This document shows positions 27,711-36,852 of a stretch of 64,000 bases of DNA, one piece after another. The position numbers and the translations under genes are program-made. The stretch is from Chitinophaga chungangae. GTDB taxonomy: Bacteria > Bacteroidota > Bacteroidia > Chitinophagales > Chitinophagaceae. Where the stretch lies: positions 620,001 through 684,000 of the forward strand of contig NZ_JAGHKP010000004.1 of assembly GCF_017742215.1 (NCBI RefSeq), read 5' to 3'. A model generated the notes under the pieces. It did no database searches. It saw only the letters and a program-made list of their open reading frames with translations, and was not told the DNA's origin. The stretch's first letter is position 1. Every line of letters starts with the position of its first letter.

Positions 27711-28017
27711 TCACTGCTTTCCCTGGAGGATCTTGCTGACGATGGCAGCCACCGGGCGCTCCCTGGAAAGATCGGGCACGATAATGCGGGTGACCGCGTT
27801 CCTCACCAATGGGTTGCCTCTTTCGTACAGGCGCCCCGTTACCTGGAGGCATTTTTCGAGCAGCGCGTAATTTTTGTTGCGCAGCTGGCGGATAAGGTAA
27901 GTGTCCAGGCACTGCACCGTTTCGTAAATATGGAATATCGCGGGGAACTGGTGCAGGTTTTTTTAGTTCCGGGAGCGCGTCTTCGATCAAAGCAGGCACT
28001 TCGTATTGGTTTATCAT
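27711..28017 (-). pseudogene. Frameshifted small conserved Bacteroidota protein (DUF7674-like)
   Basis: Two frames join into one plausible protein of about 100 aa: MINQYEVPALIEDALPELKK from ATG 28017, then after a run of seven A (minus strand; T run 27958-27964) the frame that continues NLHQFPAIFHIYETVQCLD and ends KILQGKQ at 27711. Removing one A, or adding two, restores the full frame. The sequence resembles a small family of unknown function in this phylum that I recall as DUF7674. Either a true frameshift, a sequencing error in the homopolymer, or slippage. An A-rich ribosome-binding region precedes the start. Confidence 0.6.
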
Positions 28018-28033
28018 CTTTTTTAATATATTT

Positions 28034-28143
28034 TTAAAAAATCCAGGCAAGGATGAGCGCGGTCAGTGTAACGGTTACCATGCCGATAACGAGGTTTGTG
28101 AAGTAAGGCGGGCGTTTCATATGTTTGCGTTTTAAAAGGGACA
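28034..28143 (-). CDS. Possible one-helix membrane peptide
   Basis: 36 aa from ATG 28143, or 28 aa from ATG 28120. A basic N terminus (KRKHMKRPPYF) is followed by one hydrophobic helix (LVIGMVTVTLTALILAWIF) to the C terminus. It stops 16 bp before the frameshifted gene on the same strand, so the two may be co-transcribed. Small size makes chance possible; no family recognised. Confidence 0.35.
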
Positions 28144-28370
28144 TGCCAAAGGGCATTTCATGTGGGGAAAGTCTTGTTAAAACCATAAAACCCTTAACAG
28201 GCGGGCTTAAGGCTGAAAACAGGCAAAGGGCGGGCAGGAGCGGCACCGTGCAGTTTTGGAAATGCGCCTGCGGAAACTGAAATTATTCAGATTTAACGGG
28301 AAATATTTATTTTCAGATACACCCTACCGGGTTTGAAAATCCATCTTTAATATAACACCCTTGTAAGTTT

Positions 28371-29516
28371 ATGGAAGCAGATCTCGAAAATATCAGGCAG
28401 TTATACCTGCAAAAGTTGGCGGGAGGGCTCTCTGAAAAGGAGGAAGCCGAGCTGGAAGCCGCTATGGCGGAACCGGCCGTGCGCAAAATGTGCAAGGAGC
28501 TGGAAGAATTGTACCAGAGCCCTGAGATGCTGAACCTCCTGAAGGAGCGGCCTACGAGCAGGCGCTGGGACGAGCTGGCGGAACTGGCGATGAACAGCCA
28601 GTATTCGCGGCGCAAAACCAGGACCATGGTATGGTGGGCGGCGGCCGCGGGTGTTGCCATGCTGATAGGGCTGGCCGGGTACCTCCGGTTCGACGCCGTT
28701 CAGCAACAATCCATTAACTATTCGGCGGGGCGCGGCATCAAAGACCGTCCGCAGGACGTGCGGCTCCGGCTTGCAGGGGGCAAAACGATCAGCCTGGCAG
28801 ACAATGGCAGCCGCCGGATGGGCGATGTAGAACTGAATTACGAGAAAAAGACCCTTCAGTTCGAAGATAAATACCATAGCAGCGGGCAAATGAACACGCT
28901 GGAAGTGCCTTCGAAGCTCGATTACCGGGTACGGCTCAGCGACGGCACGGAAGTATGGCTTAACTCATTGTCTTCCATCCGTTTCCCGTTCTCCTTTACG
29001 GGCAGTACGCGCGAAGTGGAAGTAGAAGGCGAGGCTTATTTCAACGTGGCCGCCGATGCGGAAAAGCCGTTTATAGTGCATACGCCGGAAGGCAAGGTGC
29101 AGGTGCTCGGCACCACGTTCAACGTGAACACATATGAGCGCGGGCATATGATCACTTCGCTGGTAGAAGGCGCGGTAAAAACCACCAACGGCGGGCAGGA
29201 CCTAGTGCTGCGCCCGGGCCAGGAAGCGGTTTGGGACGAAGGGCGCAGCCCGCGGGTGCAGGCGTTCGACGCTTCCGAGAAGCTGGCCTGGATGGAAGGG
29301 AAGATCTATTTCAAAGGGGCGGACTTCGGCACGATCGCTACGGCGCTCGACCGCTGGTACGACCTGGAATTGCGGGTGGAACGGCCGGAGCTGAACAGTT
29401 TGCGTTTTCACGTTCAGCTCGACAAAAACAAACCTGTGCAGGATTTTATAGAGATACTGAAGGTATCAAAAGATTTCCAATACAGGGTAGAGGGTCATAT
29501 TTTACACATATTCTAA
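28371..29516 (+). CDS. FecR-family anti-sigma factor
   Basis: 381 aa. Cytoplasmic N terminus rich in charged helices (about 1-85), one membrane helix (87-106, VWWAAAAGVAMLIGLAGYL), then a periplasmic FecR domain (about 175-275; FNVAADAEKPFIVHTPEGKVQVLGTTFNV) and a C-terminal DUF4974-like domain resembling the STN partner. It would hold the ECF sigma factor inactive until the SusC-STN transporter signals that substrate is bound. Unusually it lies before the sigma gene (30025), with a 67-aa gene between, rather than directly after it. Pairing with the sigma factor at 30025 is inferred from proximity. Confidence 0.9.
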   Translation: MEADLENIRQLYLQKLAGGLSEKEEAELEAAMAEPAVRKMCKELEELYQSPEMLNLLKERPTSRRWDELAELAMNSQYSRRKTRTMVWWAAAAGVAMLIGLAGYLRFDAVQQQSINYSAGRGIKDRPQDVRLRLAGGKTISLADNGSRRMGDVELNYEKKTLQFEDKYHSSGQMNTLEVPSKLDYRVRLSDGTEVWLNSLSSIRFPFSFTGSTREVEVEGEAYFNVAADAEKPFIVHTPEGKVQVLGTTFNVNTYERGHMITSLVEGAVKTTNGGQDLVLRPGQEAVWDEGRSPRVQAFDASEKLAWMEGKIYFKGADFGTIATALDRWYDLELRVERPELNSLRFHVQLDKNKPVQDFIEILKVSKDFQYRVEGHILHIF

Positions 29517-29552
29517 AAATATATTCATTCCTTGTAACAATCATTTTGTTCT

Positions 29553-29756
29553 ATGGACAACACTAATCTCACCAACCGGCTGCAATATATTTTTCTGTCG
29601 GATAACCTGAGCTGGGAGGATTTTGCTTTCAGGGCGGGTGAAAATGGGTCGAACCTGCGGGAGGAACTGATGGACCTCCTGGAGGAATCCAGTGAATTAT
29701 TGTCCCGGATTGGTTATCATATTGAAATCGTAAAGAACACAGATCGAATCCGTTGA
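29553..29756 (+). CDS. Hypothetical 67-aa protein between anti-sigma and sigma genes
   Basis: Starts 36 bp after the FecR stop. No signal peptide; acidic helical core (REELMDLLEESSELLSRIGYHIEIV). The last part, a helix followed by a short strand, resembles the end of small Cro/C1-type DNA-binding domains, but no clear recognition helix is visible, so I do not call it a regulator. It may simply be a conserved small cytoplasmic protein. The 268 bp that follow are AT-rich and hold no gene; they must contain the sigma promoter, though no element fits the consensus well. Confidence 0.6.
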   Translation: MDNTNLTNRLQYIFLSDNLSWEDFAFRAGENGSNLREELMDLLEESSELLSRIGYHIEIVKNTDRIR

Positions 29757-30024
29757 GTAGTAAAATGTAAACCCTTTTTCCCAAGTTAACCGTTAAAAGC
29801 CGCAGGCCCGGGAATTTTTTACCAGCCCCCTGGCTATTAACCGAAGATTAACATCTTCACTTTTTTCTTACTGTACAATTTTCACTATCTTCAGTGAACG
29901 CATTCTTTGTCTTATTTTTACGTTTAAATTACCAGTTCCAAACAACGCTCCTTTCCCTTAGGGTAAGGAGTTTTGTCAATGTCCAATTTTAAAATTTCGC
30001 GTTTTACCCAAGATATAATGCGCT

Positions 30025-30558
30025 ATGCATGAAGATAGTACAACACCAAACGGTAACGGACGGAGCCTGGAAACGCTGCATCAGCTGTTCGACCAGTATC
30101 GCCGTGCGTTGATCGTTGAAGCCCAGTTAATCCTGCACGACATTTACGAAGCGGAAGATGTTGTTCAGGATACGTTTATTGTCTTATGGGAAAAGGATCA
30201 CCTTATGAATGTGCCGCCGGAGAAGCACAAATCGTATATTTTTTGTGCGGTAAGGAATAATTGCCTGAGCCTCCAGCGTAAATTGCAGACTATTGAGAAG
30301 AAAAAAGCCCACTATCTTGAAACTGCGCCGCAGTACGACATGAGTGACCAGGGTGAAGCCTGGGAGGTACGCGCCCGGATCAACGAAGCGGTGCAGGAAT
30401 TGCCCGAGCAACGCAGGCTGGCTTTTATCAAAGCGCATTTTCACCAGAAAACCTACCGCGAAGTAGGGGCCGAAATGGGCCTGAAGATGGAAACCGTTCG
30501 CAGCCATGTCAAAATAGCCCTGAAAAACCTCCGTGGAATGCTCAAACATCTGAAGTGA
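30025..30558 (+). CDS. ECF-type RNA polymerase sigma factor
   Basis: 177 aa, the usual length of Bacteroidota FecI-like sigma factors. Region 2 (LFDQYRRALIVEAQLILHDIYEAEDVVQDTFIVLWE, about residues 24-60) and region 4 with its helix-turn-helix (TYREVGAEMGLKMETVRSHVKIALKNL, about 145-172) are both clear. It should direct transcription of the SusC-SusD genes starting 200 bp downstream, and be controlled by the FecR protein at 28371 through the STN domain of that SusC. A small hairpin follows the gene. Confidence 0.92.
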   Translation: MHEDSTTPNGNGRSLETLHQLFDQYRRALIVEAQLILHDIYEAEDVVQDTFIVLWEKDHLMNVPPEKHKSYIFCAVRNNCLSLQRKLQTIEKKKAHYLETAPQYDMSDQGEAWEVRARINEAVQELPEQRRLAFIKAHFHQKTYREVGAEMGLKMETVRSHVKIALKNLRGMLKHLK

Positions 30559-30603
30559 TCATCATCTAATTGAAAATAATGTAGCTTAAGCCAAAAAGAT
30601 CAG

Positions 30604-30627
30604 AATCCTCCCAGCAGGATTTTGTTT
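30604..30627 (+). terminator. Small hairpin after the sigma gene
   Basis: A 6-bp stem AATCCT / AGGATT with a 6-nt loop and a T-rich tail (TTGTTTTATTTT). Weak, but well placed 45 bp after the sigma stop, and it separates sigma from the SusC gene. Confidence 0.55.
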
Positions 30628-30760
30628 TATTTTATGTAGTTTAATCCCTTAATGTATACGTTTAGATCAGAGAATAACATGAGCCGGTACTTATGTCCCG
30701 GAGAACGGCTGCCCGAGGGGGGCGTAACGGATCAACCAATTATTTGTGCCTTTAAATACG

Positions 30761-33700
30761 ATGTGTAAATTCGCTGCTTTCCTGGGGAAACTGGTGATGG
30801 GTATCATGCTGATATGCATCAGTGCCGCCGTGCAGGCACAGGTAAAAGGCGACGGCACCTGCAACATCTCCGGAACCTACCGCATCGAGGATCTTTTTGA
30901 CGAAGTACGCAAACAAACCGGCGTAAATATCAATTTTGAAGTATCTGTGCTCGACCCGGACATTAAAGTCACCGTCAATTTTAAAAAAGCCACGCCCGAA
31001 GAGATCGTTGAAAAGATCACCAAAGACTATGGCCTCGACTGGATCTATCTCAAAGGCCAGATCGTGATCAAAAAAGGCCCTGGCACCGGCGCCGTTCCCA
31101 AAAAAGAAGAAGAGACCATTTCCGTTTCGGGGTTCGTGACAGACACCCTCGGCAATCCGCTGCCCGGCAGCACCGTGATCGTAAAAGGCACCACAAGAGG
31201 CGCTACCACCGGCGAAAACGGCCGTTACGTGCTCGACAATATCCCGCCGCGCTCCACGCTGGTGGTGCTTTCAATCGGTTACCTCAGCCGGCAGTACCGG
31301 CTGGACAACGAGACGAAGATCAACTTCCAGATGGAGCCGAACGTGTCGCAGATCGCGGCCGTGGAAGTAACTTCCGTGGCCACGGGCTACCAGATGCTGC
31401 CGAAATCCCGCACCACCGGTTCCTTTGTGCTGATAGACAGCGCGTTGCTGAACAGGAACCCGAGCTCGAATATTCTTGATAGGTTGGAAGGGGTGACGAG
31501 TGGGTTGTTGACGTTGCGGGCGCAGACGATGAATATGTACTTCATTCAAAAAATGCCGACGATCAATTATATGGGCATGGCACTCAGGGGCATCAGTACT
31601 TTATCGCCGAACCAGGTTAACTCGAATCCCTTGCTGATCCTGGACAATTTCCCCTATGAAGGAGATATCAGGAATATAAATCCCAACGATATTGAATCGA
31701 TCACCGTTTTGAAAGATGCCGCCGCGGCCAGCATATGGGGTGCGCGAAGCGGTAACGGCGTGATCGTGCTGACAAGCAAAAGAGGGAAGTACAACCAGAA
31801 AATGAAGATCGATTACAACATGAACTTCACCATTGGTTCGAAGCCCAACCTCTACTATGATCCGAATTACATGAATGCCTCGGATTATATCGAGGTGGAA
31901 CAATTCCTGTTTAACAAAGGATATTTCAACTCCGATTTGACGAACCGGAGCAGCCGGCCTGCCGTATCGCCCGCTGTGGAAATACTCGCAAAACTGAGAG
32001 CAGGCGACATAGATACGGCCCAGGCCGAAGCCGCATTAGACGAACTGAGAGGTAACGACCTGCGCGACCAGATCTATAAATACTCCTACCAGCGGATGGT
32101 GAACCAGCAATATTCCATCGGCGTAAGAGGCGGGAACAAAGATTTTGCATACTATCTTTCGTTGGGGCACGACCGCAATAAAGACAACCTTGTAAATAAC
32201 GGCCGCAACCGCACGACGTTGATATCCACCAATTCGTTCAAACCGGTTAAGAAGATGGAGGTGCGGACGTATTTGAATTTTAGCCAGAGTAATACGGCTA
32301 TGGGGAATGATGTGAGGTATGGGGAGTTGATTGTTGGAACGCCAAGATATAGCGGCGTGTTTCCGTATTCCAGGCTGACGGATGGTAACGGGAAAGCACT
32401 TCCATTAGTGAAGGATTACAGGGTTTCTTACTTGGACAGTGTAGAAAATCTTGGATTTCTGGATTGGAGATATAGGCCTCTTGATGAAGTCGGAAATAAA
32501 ATTGAGAATGTTGCTGTTCAGAATTTAGTTTTAAAAGTGTCTGCTAAATACGACTTTTCTAAATCATTTTTTGCTCAGATGCACTATCAAAATGAAAAGC
32601 AGATCATTTATTCAAAGCGATATTGGAGTGAATCGACGTATTATACAAGAAATCTTATTAATAAACTTTCGAGCTATAACCGAACAACGCAGGAATTTAT
32701 CTACAATCTGCCTCGAGGAGGAGTAATGGAAGTTGGCGACTATGACTGGAGAACGAACAGCCTTAGAGGGGATATAAACTTTTTACATACTTATGGAGAT
32801 CATCGTTTGGGAGCGATATTAGGAGCTGAGGCGCGAGAACTAAAAGCCCAGGGGGCGGTCAGAAAATCGGTAGGATATACTAATGAGAATGGCCCGCCGG
32901 CTTCTGGAATAAATGCAAATACGCCATATTCTTTAAATCCTTCAGGATTATCAACAATTGAGTCCCTGGTAGGACTTAGCGGAAGCAACCCAGGCATTTT
33001 GAACAGGGTTATTTCATACTATACGAATATTGAATATAGTTTTAAAGGAAAATATGATTTGAACCTCAGTGCAAGGCGTGATGGGACGAATTTATTCGGA
33101 GTTAGGGTGAATGATAAGATATCACCCTTTTGGTCAGCGGGTCTTGGCTGGGACATTCATGAAGAGGATTTTTTTAAAGCGAATTGGATTAATAACCTCA
33201 GGCTAAGAGCTTCTTTTGGAGAAAATGGTAATATTTATAATGGAACTGCTTATTTGATCGGAAGGCAATTTGCTGATCCACTTACCGGAGCTGATGCATA
33301 TGCAATTAACGATCCAGCGAATGAACGGCTTCAATGGGAACGCGTGCGGATATTAAACCTTGGGTTGGATGTTTCTTATAAAAGTAGAATAAATGGTACT
33401 GTCGAATATTTTGTAAAAAAGGGAGTTGACCTTATACAGAGTGTGCCATTGGCGCCTCAACTAGGCTTTGGCTTTGCGAATATTAATTCTGCTGGTACTC
33501 TTACAAAGGGATTTGATGTAATTGTTTCCGCTCGAATAATCGAAAAGCCTTTTACTTGGAATTCTACGTTGTTATATAGCACGTTAAGGGATAAAGTCAC
33601 TAGTATTGAACTACCTTCGAATACAAGTACTTCATTAATGTTAAAGGACCCATATCAAGTCTTGCTAAACGTGAAAGGGAAGCCTTTAAAAGGAATATTA

Positions 33701-34333
33701 AGTTACCGATGGGCAGGCTTGAATCCGGAAAATGGGAATCCTATGGGGTTTGTGAATGGTGAAAAAAGTAGTGATTATAGCGCAATATTGGCAAATACTA
33801 ATCCTGATAGCCTTGTATTTCACGGTTCTGGAATGCCTACAGTGTTCGGTTCCTTTAGAAATGATCTATCATTCAAAGGAATTTCTCTTTCGTGGAACCT
33901 GATTTTTAAGCTAGGCTATTATTTTAGAAGAACTTCGACAAACCTTAATTATGCGGGAATACTAAATCAAGGTATGCACGAAGACTATGCAGATCGCTGG
34001 AAGCAGCCTGGTGATGAAGTGCATACTTCCATTCCATCTATGGTATATCCTTACGATGATCTAAGAAATACATTTTATCAGTTATCGGAGGTATTGGTGG
34101 AGCGGGGAGATCATATAAGGCTGCAGGATATTCGGGTTGCATATAGCATTTCCAAATCAACGAAACGTAATTTTCCAGTAGATTTTGCTGAATTTTATAC
34201 AAGCCTTAATAATGTGGGTATCATTTGGCGGGCGAATAAACACAAGCTGGATCCGGATTTGTCTAATCAAAGGAGTTCTCTTAGTATTCCCATTCCTTTT
34301 TCGGTTAATTTTGGATTAATAGTAAAATTGTGA
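30761..34333 (+). CDS. SusC/RagA TonB-dependent transporter with STN signalling domain, composition mosaic
   Basis: 1190 aa from ATG 30761 (a GTG at 30746 adds five residues). Signal peptide ending AAVQAQ; STN domain about 30-105 (YRIEDLFDEVRKQTGVNINFEV), carboxypeptidase-regulatory-like domain about 125-205, plug (DRLEGVTSGLL to VLTSKRGKYNQK) and barrel ending PFSVNFGLIVKL. The STN domain should signal through FecR to the sigma factor upstream. Up to about 31,470 codons end mainly in G/C as elsewhere; from about 32,400 to the end A/T-ending codons dominate. This suggests that barrel and partner lipoprotein came from another source. Substrate unknown; no hydrolase is nearby, so peptides or siderophores are possible. 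Confidence 0.93.
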   Translation: MCKFAAFLGKLVMGIMLICISAAVQAQVKGDGTCNISGTYRIEDLFDEVRKQTGVNINFEVSVLDPDIKVTVNFKKATPEEIVEKITKDYGLDWIYLKGQIVIKKGPGTGAVPKKEEETISVSGFVTDTLGNPLPGSTVIVKGTTRGATTGENGRYVLDNIPPRSTLVVLSIGYLSRQYRLDNETKINFQMEPNVSQIAAVEVTSVATGYQMLPKSRTTGSFVLIDSALLNRNPSSNILDRLEGVTSGLLTLRAQTMNMYFIQKMPTINYMGMALRGISTLSPNQVNSNPLLILDNFPYEGDIRNINPNDIESITVLKDAAAASIWGARSGNGVIVLTSKRGKYNQKMKIDYNMNFTIGSKPNLYYDPNYMNASDYIEVEQFLFNKGYFNSDLTNRSSRPAVSPAVEILAKLRAGDIDTAQAEAALDELRGNDLRDQIYKYSYQRMVNQQYSIGVRGGNKDFAYYLSLGHDRNKDNLVNNGRNRTTLISTNSFKPVKKMEVRTYLNFSQSNTAMGNDVRYGELIVGTPRYSGVFPYSRLTDGNGKALPLVKDYRVSYLDSVENLGFLDWRYRPLDEVGNKIENVAVQNLVLKVSAKYDFSKSFFAQMHYQNEKQIIYSKRYWSESTYYTRNLINKLSSYNRTTQEFIYNLPRGGVMEVGDYDWRTNSLRGDINFLHTYGDHRLGAILGAEARELKAQGAVRKSVGYTNENGPPASGINANTPYSLNPSGLSTIESLVGLSGSNPGILNRVISYYTNIEYSFKGKYDLNLSARRDGTNLFGVRVNDKISPFWSAGLGWDIHEEDFFKANWINNLRLRASFGENGNIYNGTAYLIGRQFADPLTGADAYAINDPANERLQWERVRILNLGLDVSYKSRINGTVEYFVKKGVDLIQSVPLAPQLGFGFANINSAGTLTKGFDVIVSARIIEKPFTWNSTLLYSTLRDKVTSIELPSNTSTSLMLKDPYQVLLNVKGKPLKGILSYRWAGLNPENGNPMGFVNGEKSSDYSAILANTNPDSLVFHGSGMPTVFGSFRNDLSFKGISLSWNLIFKLGYYFRRTSTNLNYAGILNQGMHEDYADRWKQPGDEVHTSIPSMVYPYDDLRNTFYQLSEVLVERGDHIRLQDIRVAYSISKSTKRNFPVDFAEFYTSLNNVGIIWRANKHKLDPDLSNQRSSLSIPIPFSVNFGLIVKL

Positions 34334-35736
34334 CAGTGAGTAAGCTAAAACTATTCTTCTTCACGGGAGTTATTTGTTGTCTGGCTATTATCGGCTGTAA
34401 GAAGCAGAATGAATGGTTGGACATTCAAAAAGATCCTAATGATAAAACATTAAAAGTTTTAAAGGATTTTCAAGCTGTGCTTGACAATAGTACGATCTTG
34501 AATTTTAATTATCCAACTATCGGTCAATTAGGTGCTGATCATTATTTTCTTAGTGATCAGTATTTTAATCTTTCGCTTCCAACGGATCGGAATGCGTATG
34601 TTTGGAACTCGGATGTGTTTGAAGGACGAATATCGGCTGATTATAACGATAGCTACACTAAGATCGCATATGCAAATATTGTATTGGATGGGCTGAGGAA
34701 AATACAAGTTGGAATTAATGAGCAATCAGAATTTAACGATATAAGAGGGCAAGCCTTGTTTTTTAGATCATTTATATATTTTGAGCTTGCTAGTATTTTT
34801 TGTAAGCAATATGTGAATCAAACAGCAAATAGTGATCTAGGGCTATGTTTAAAATTGACCTCTAATATTTACGAAATAGAGCAAAGATCAAGTATAGAAT
34901 CCACATTTAATCTGATAGTTAACGATTTAGAAGAAGCTGCTTTAGCGTTGCCGATAGTCGCCAAATATAAAACACGACCTTCAAAATTGGCGGCTTACGC
35001 CTTACTAGCAAGGGTTTACCTAAATATGGGTAATTATGTAAAGGCAAGAGAAGCATGTGATTCGGTTCTCAGGAATAATGTAGAGCTATTGAATTTCAAC
35101 GAGGTGCCTTCTTTAACGCTGGAGTATAGGTTTCCAAATTTCAAGGCGGGAAATAAAGAGGTATTATTTCATAGTGAGGGCATAGGATATACAGCTGTCG
35201 TGCCGGATTATAATTTCAACTATGGTTATGTTGATACTATGTTATATGAATCTTACGATGAATATGATTTGAGACGAAAATATTTTTTTGAATCACAAAC
35301 ATCGTCAACTCAGGTTAAATATAGAGGCACCTATACCGGCACAGGGTTTAATTTTTGTGGTCTAGCTATAAATGAAGTATATATTACGAGAGCTGAATGT
35401 AATGCGAGGTTGAATAATATTCAGGCTTCTCTTAATGATTTAAATCTTCTCTTAGTGAATAGGTATGAGCGAGGCCGATTTGTAAACTATCAGGCAGACA
35501 ACAAAGATACTCTTTTGAGTAAAATTTTGCTGGAGCGGAAAAAGGAACTTTCTTTTACGGGTCAAATAAGATGGCAAGATCTAAGACGACTTAATATCGA
35601 TCCTAGATTTGCCACTTATATAACTCGAATTATTGCTGGACAAACGATCACATTGCCACCCAACGACCGCAAATACGTTTATCCTATTCCTCAGGACGAG
35701 ATTGATAGGACTGGCATAGTTCAAAATGAGCGATAG
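34330..35736 (+). CDS. SusD/RagB-type lipoprotein, AT-rich
   Basis: 468 aa; the GTG start at 34330 overlaps the susC stop (GTGA), with GTG 34336 as alternative, so translation is coupled. Lipoprotein signal ending IIGCKKQNEW. SusD features: YNDSYTKIAYANIVLDGL, DIRGQALFFRSFIYFELASIF in the TPR-like part and LLERKKELSFTGQIRWQDLRRL near the C terminus, ending YPIPQDEIDRTGIVQNE. Lid of the transporter encoded upstream. Codon use is as AT-rich as the 3' part of that susC and unlike the rest of the window, so the two parts probably travelled together. Confidence 0.93.
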   Translation: MTVSKLKLFFFTGVICCLAIIGCKKQNEWLDIQKDPNDKTLKVLKDFQAVLDNSTILNFNYPTIGQLGADHYFLSDQYFNLSLPTDRNAYVWNSDVFEGRISADYNDSYTKIAYANIVLDGLRKIQVGINEQSEFNDIRGQALFFRSFIYFELASIFCKQYVNQTANSDLGLCLKLTSNIYEIEQRSSIESTFNLIVNDLEEAALALPIVAKYKTRPSKLAAYALLARVYLNMGNYVKAREACDSVLRNNVELLNFNEVPSLTLEYRFPNFKAGNKEVLFHSEGIGYTAVVPDYNFNYGYVDTMLYESYDEYDLRRKYFFESQTSSTQVKYRGTYTGTGFNFCGLAINEVYITRAECNARLNNIQASLNDLNLLLVNRYERGRFVNYQADNKDTLLSKILLERKKELSFTGQIRWQDLRRLNIDPRFATYITRIIAGQTITLPPNDRKYVYPIPQDEIDRTGIVQNER

Positions 35737-35760
35737 TAGCTGTTATGAAAGACGAATTGT

Positions 35761-36039
35761 TTATTGGTTATATGTGCTGATAATTGTGACCTCTGTAATC
35801 CACACTTCATCTTCTGGGAAATATGTTTCTCCACTTGATATCCTGCACAAATATGGATAGTTTGACCCGCCGGAGCAATTGAGGGTAGGAGGAGTTGCGC
35901 TTATTGTAGCAGTTAAAGAGCCTTTGGGTACACCTGGTACTATCCAATAAAGATTAGTTGCCCGTTTCGAAGTCCCATAAGCCCCTACAACACCGGTGAG
36001 CAAACATACGGCCAGTACAGCCAGTTTAATCTTTTTCAT
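35761..36039 (-). CDS. Small secreted two-cysteine protein, DUF6520-like
   Basis: 92 aa. Signal peptide (KLAVLAVCLLTGVVGAYG), then about 70 residues with two cysteines (Cys55 and Cys65, in NCSGGSNYPYLC) that could form one disulfide. It resembles the small exported DUF6520 family of Bacteroidota, function unknown, often encoded close to MauE-type membrane proteins, as here. It converges on the AT-rich susD gene and shares its composition. The MauE gene upstream on the same strand is separated by a terminator-like hairpin, so the two may be separate transcripts. Could be a secreted peptide, an envelope protein or a transporter partner. Confidence 0.7.
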   Translation of the reverse strand: MKKIKLAVLAVCLLTGVVGAYGTSKRATNLYWIVPGVPKGSLTATISATPPTLNCSGGSNYPYLCRISSGETYFPEDEVWITEVTIISTYNQ

Positions 36040-36169
36040 GATTAATCGATTTAATTAAAAATTAGAGCGTGATGAATTGTTGAATTTTTAAGGAGAGTAT
36101 TGTTCTGGATCTATCCTTTCAAAAAAGGAGCAAAGATAAGCTCATATGTCGATAATGGAAAACGTAAAA

Positions 36170-36195
36170 GGAAGCCGTTCTGTGTTCCGGCTTCC
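36170..36195 (-). terminator. Hairpin after the MauE-like gene
   Basis: An 8-bp stem GGAAGCCG / CGGCTTCC with a 10-nt loop. On the minus strand it is followed by TTTTACGTTTT. It lies 15 bp after the MauE stop and before the DUF6520-like start. Confidence 0.75.
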
Positions 36196-36209
36196 AATCT
36201 GTGTGTAGA

Positions 36210-36659
36210 TTATGACAGTTGAATTCGTTCGTATGAAGAAGTTATATGTCTCCGTTGCCTGTGCAGCACTATCCCCACTACACTGATCGCCACAAAAAAC
36301 AAATTGAAATATAAATGCTGCATCCAGCTAAAGTTTGCGATTACGCCGCCGCAGGAACATGGCACATGATCGAAAAAGTTCAGCTTGATCAGCGCGATAT
36401 AACCCGTGAACACCAGCATCAATACCAGCGAGCTGTACAGGCCAATCAGCATCGTCCTTTTAAAGATCAGCATCGCGGCGATAATAAACTGAAGCGCCGG
36501 AAGGCCCCATACCAGGTAAATCGAAAAACGATCATCAAAAGGCTGGTCGTTCATCTGGACAAGGAACATCTTGTAATCCATCAGTTTAATGGTAGCCGCA
36601 TACACGAAAAGAGAAAATAAAAGGAGGACGATAATCTCCGAAGTCCATTTGCGGAGCAT
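36210..36659 (-). CDS. MauE/DoxX-type redox-associated membrane protein
   Basis: 149 aa, four hydrophobic segments. The CxC motif in HVPCSCGGV (Cys101, Cys103) after the third segment is the mark of MauE-like proteins. In methylamine utilisation MauE helps form disulfides in an exported enzyme; the Bacteroidota members are untested. Next to a small exported two-cysteine protein, a role in its disulfide chemistry is a reasonable guess. No thioredoxin-like or TlpA gene is adjacent, which such a system might be expected to need. Base composition is closer to the host than that of the neighbouring susD. Confidence 0.8.
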   Translation of the reverse strand: MLRKWTSEIIVLLLFSLFVYAATIKLMDYKMFLVQMNDQPFDDRFSIYLVWGLPALQFIIAAMLIFKRTMLIGLYSSLVLMLVFTGYIALIKLNFFDHVPCSCGGVIANFSWMQHLYFNLFFVAISVVGIVLHRQRRHITSSYERIQLS

Positions 36660-36852
36660 AGAATACGATATTTAAAGTTGGACAAATAAAAATTGGAGCG
36701 ATGTATACGAATGAATGAAAGGAGCGTGTAGATAATGTGTTTTCTCAGGAACATGCAAATGATAAAAATCCTCTCGACCTCTTTGCGTAAATCTAATAAA
36801 TCAATAAGTTTTTCCAGTTGCCGATTTGACCGTTTCCTTTGCAATAAATTCA

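Noticed and set aside
30761..35736. Invertible or phase-variable susC/susD switch
   Set aside because: The composition break suggests exchange, but no recombinase gene, no partial susC copies and no inverted repeats flanking the AT-rich part are visible in the window.
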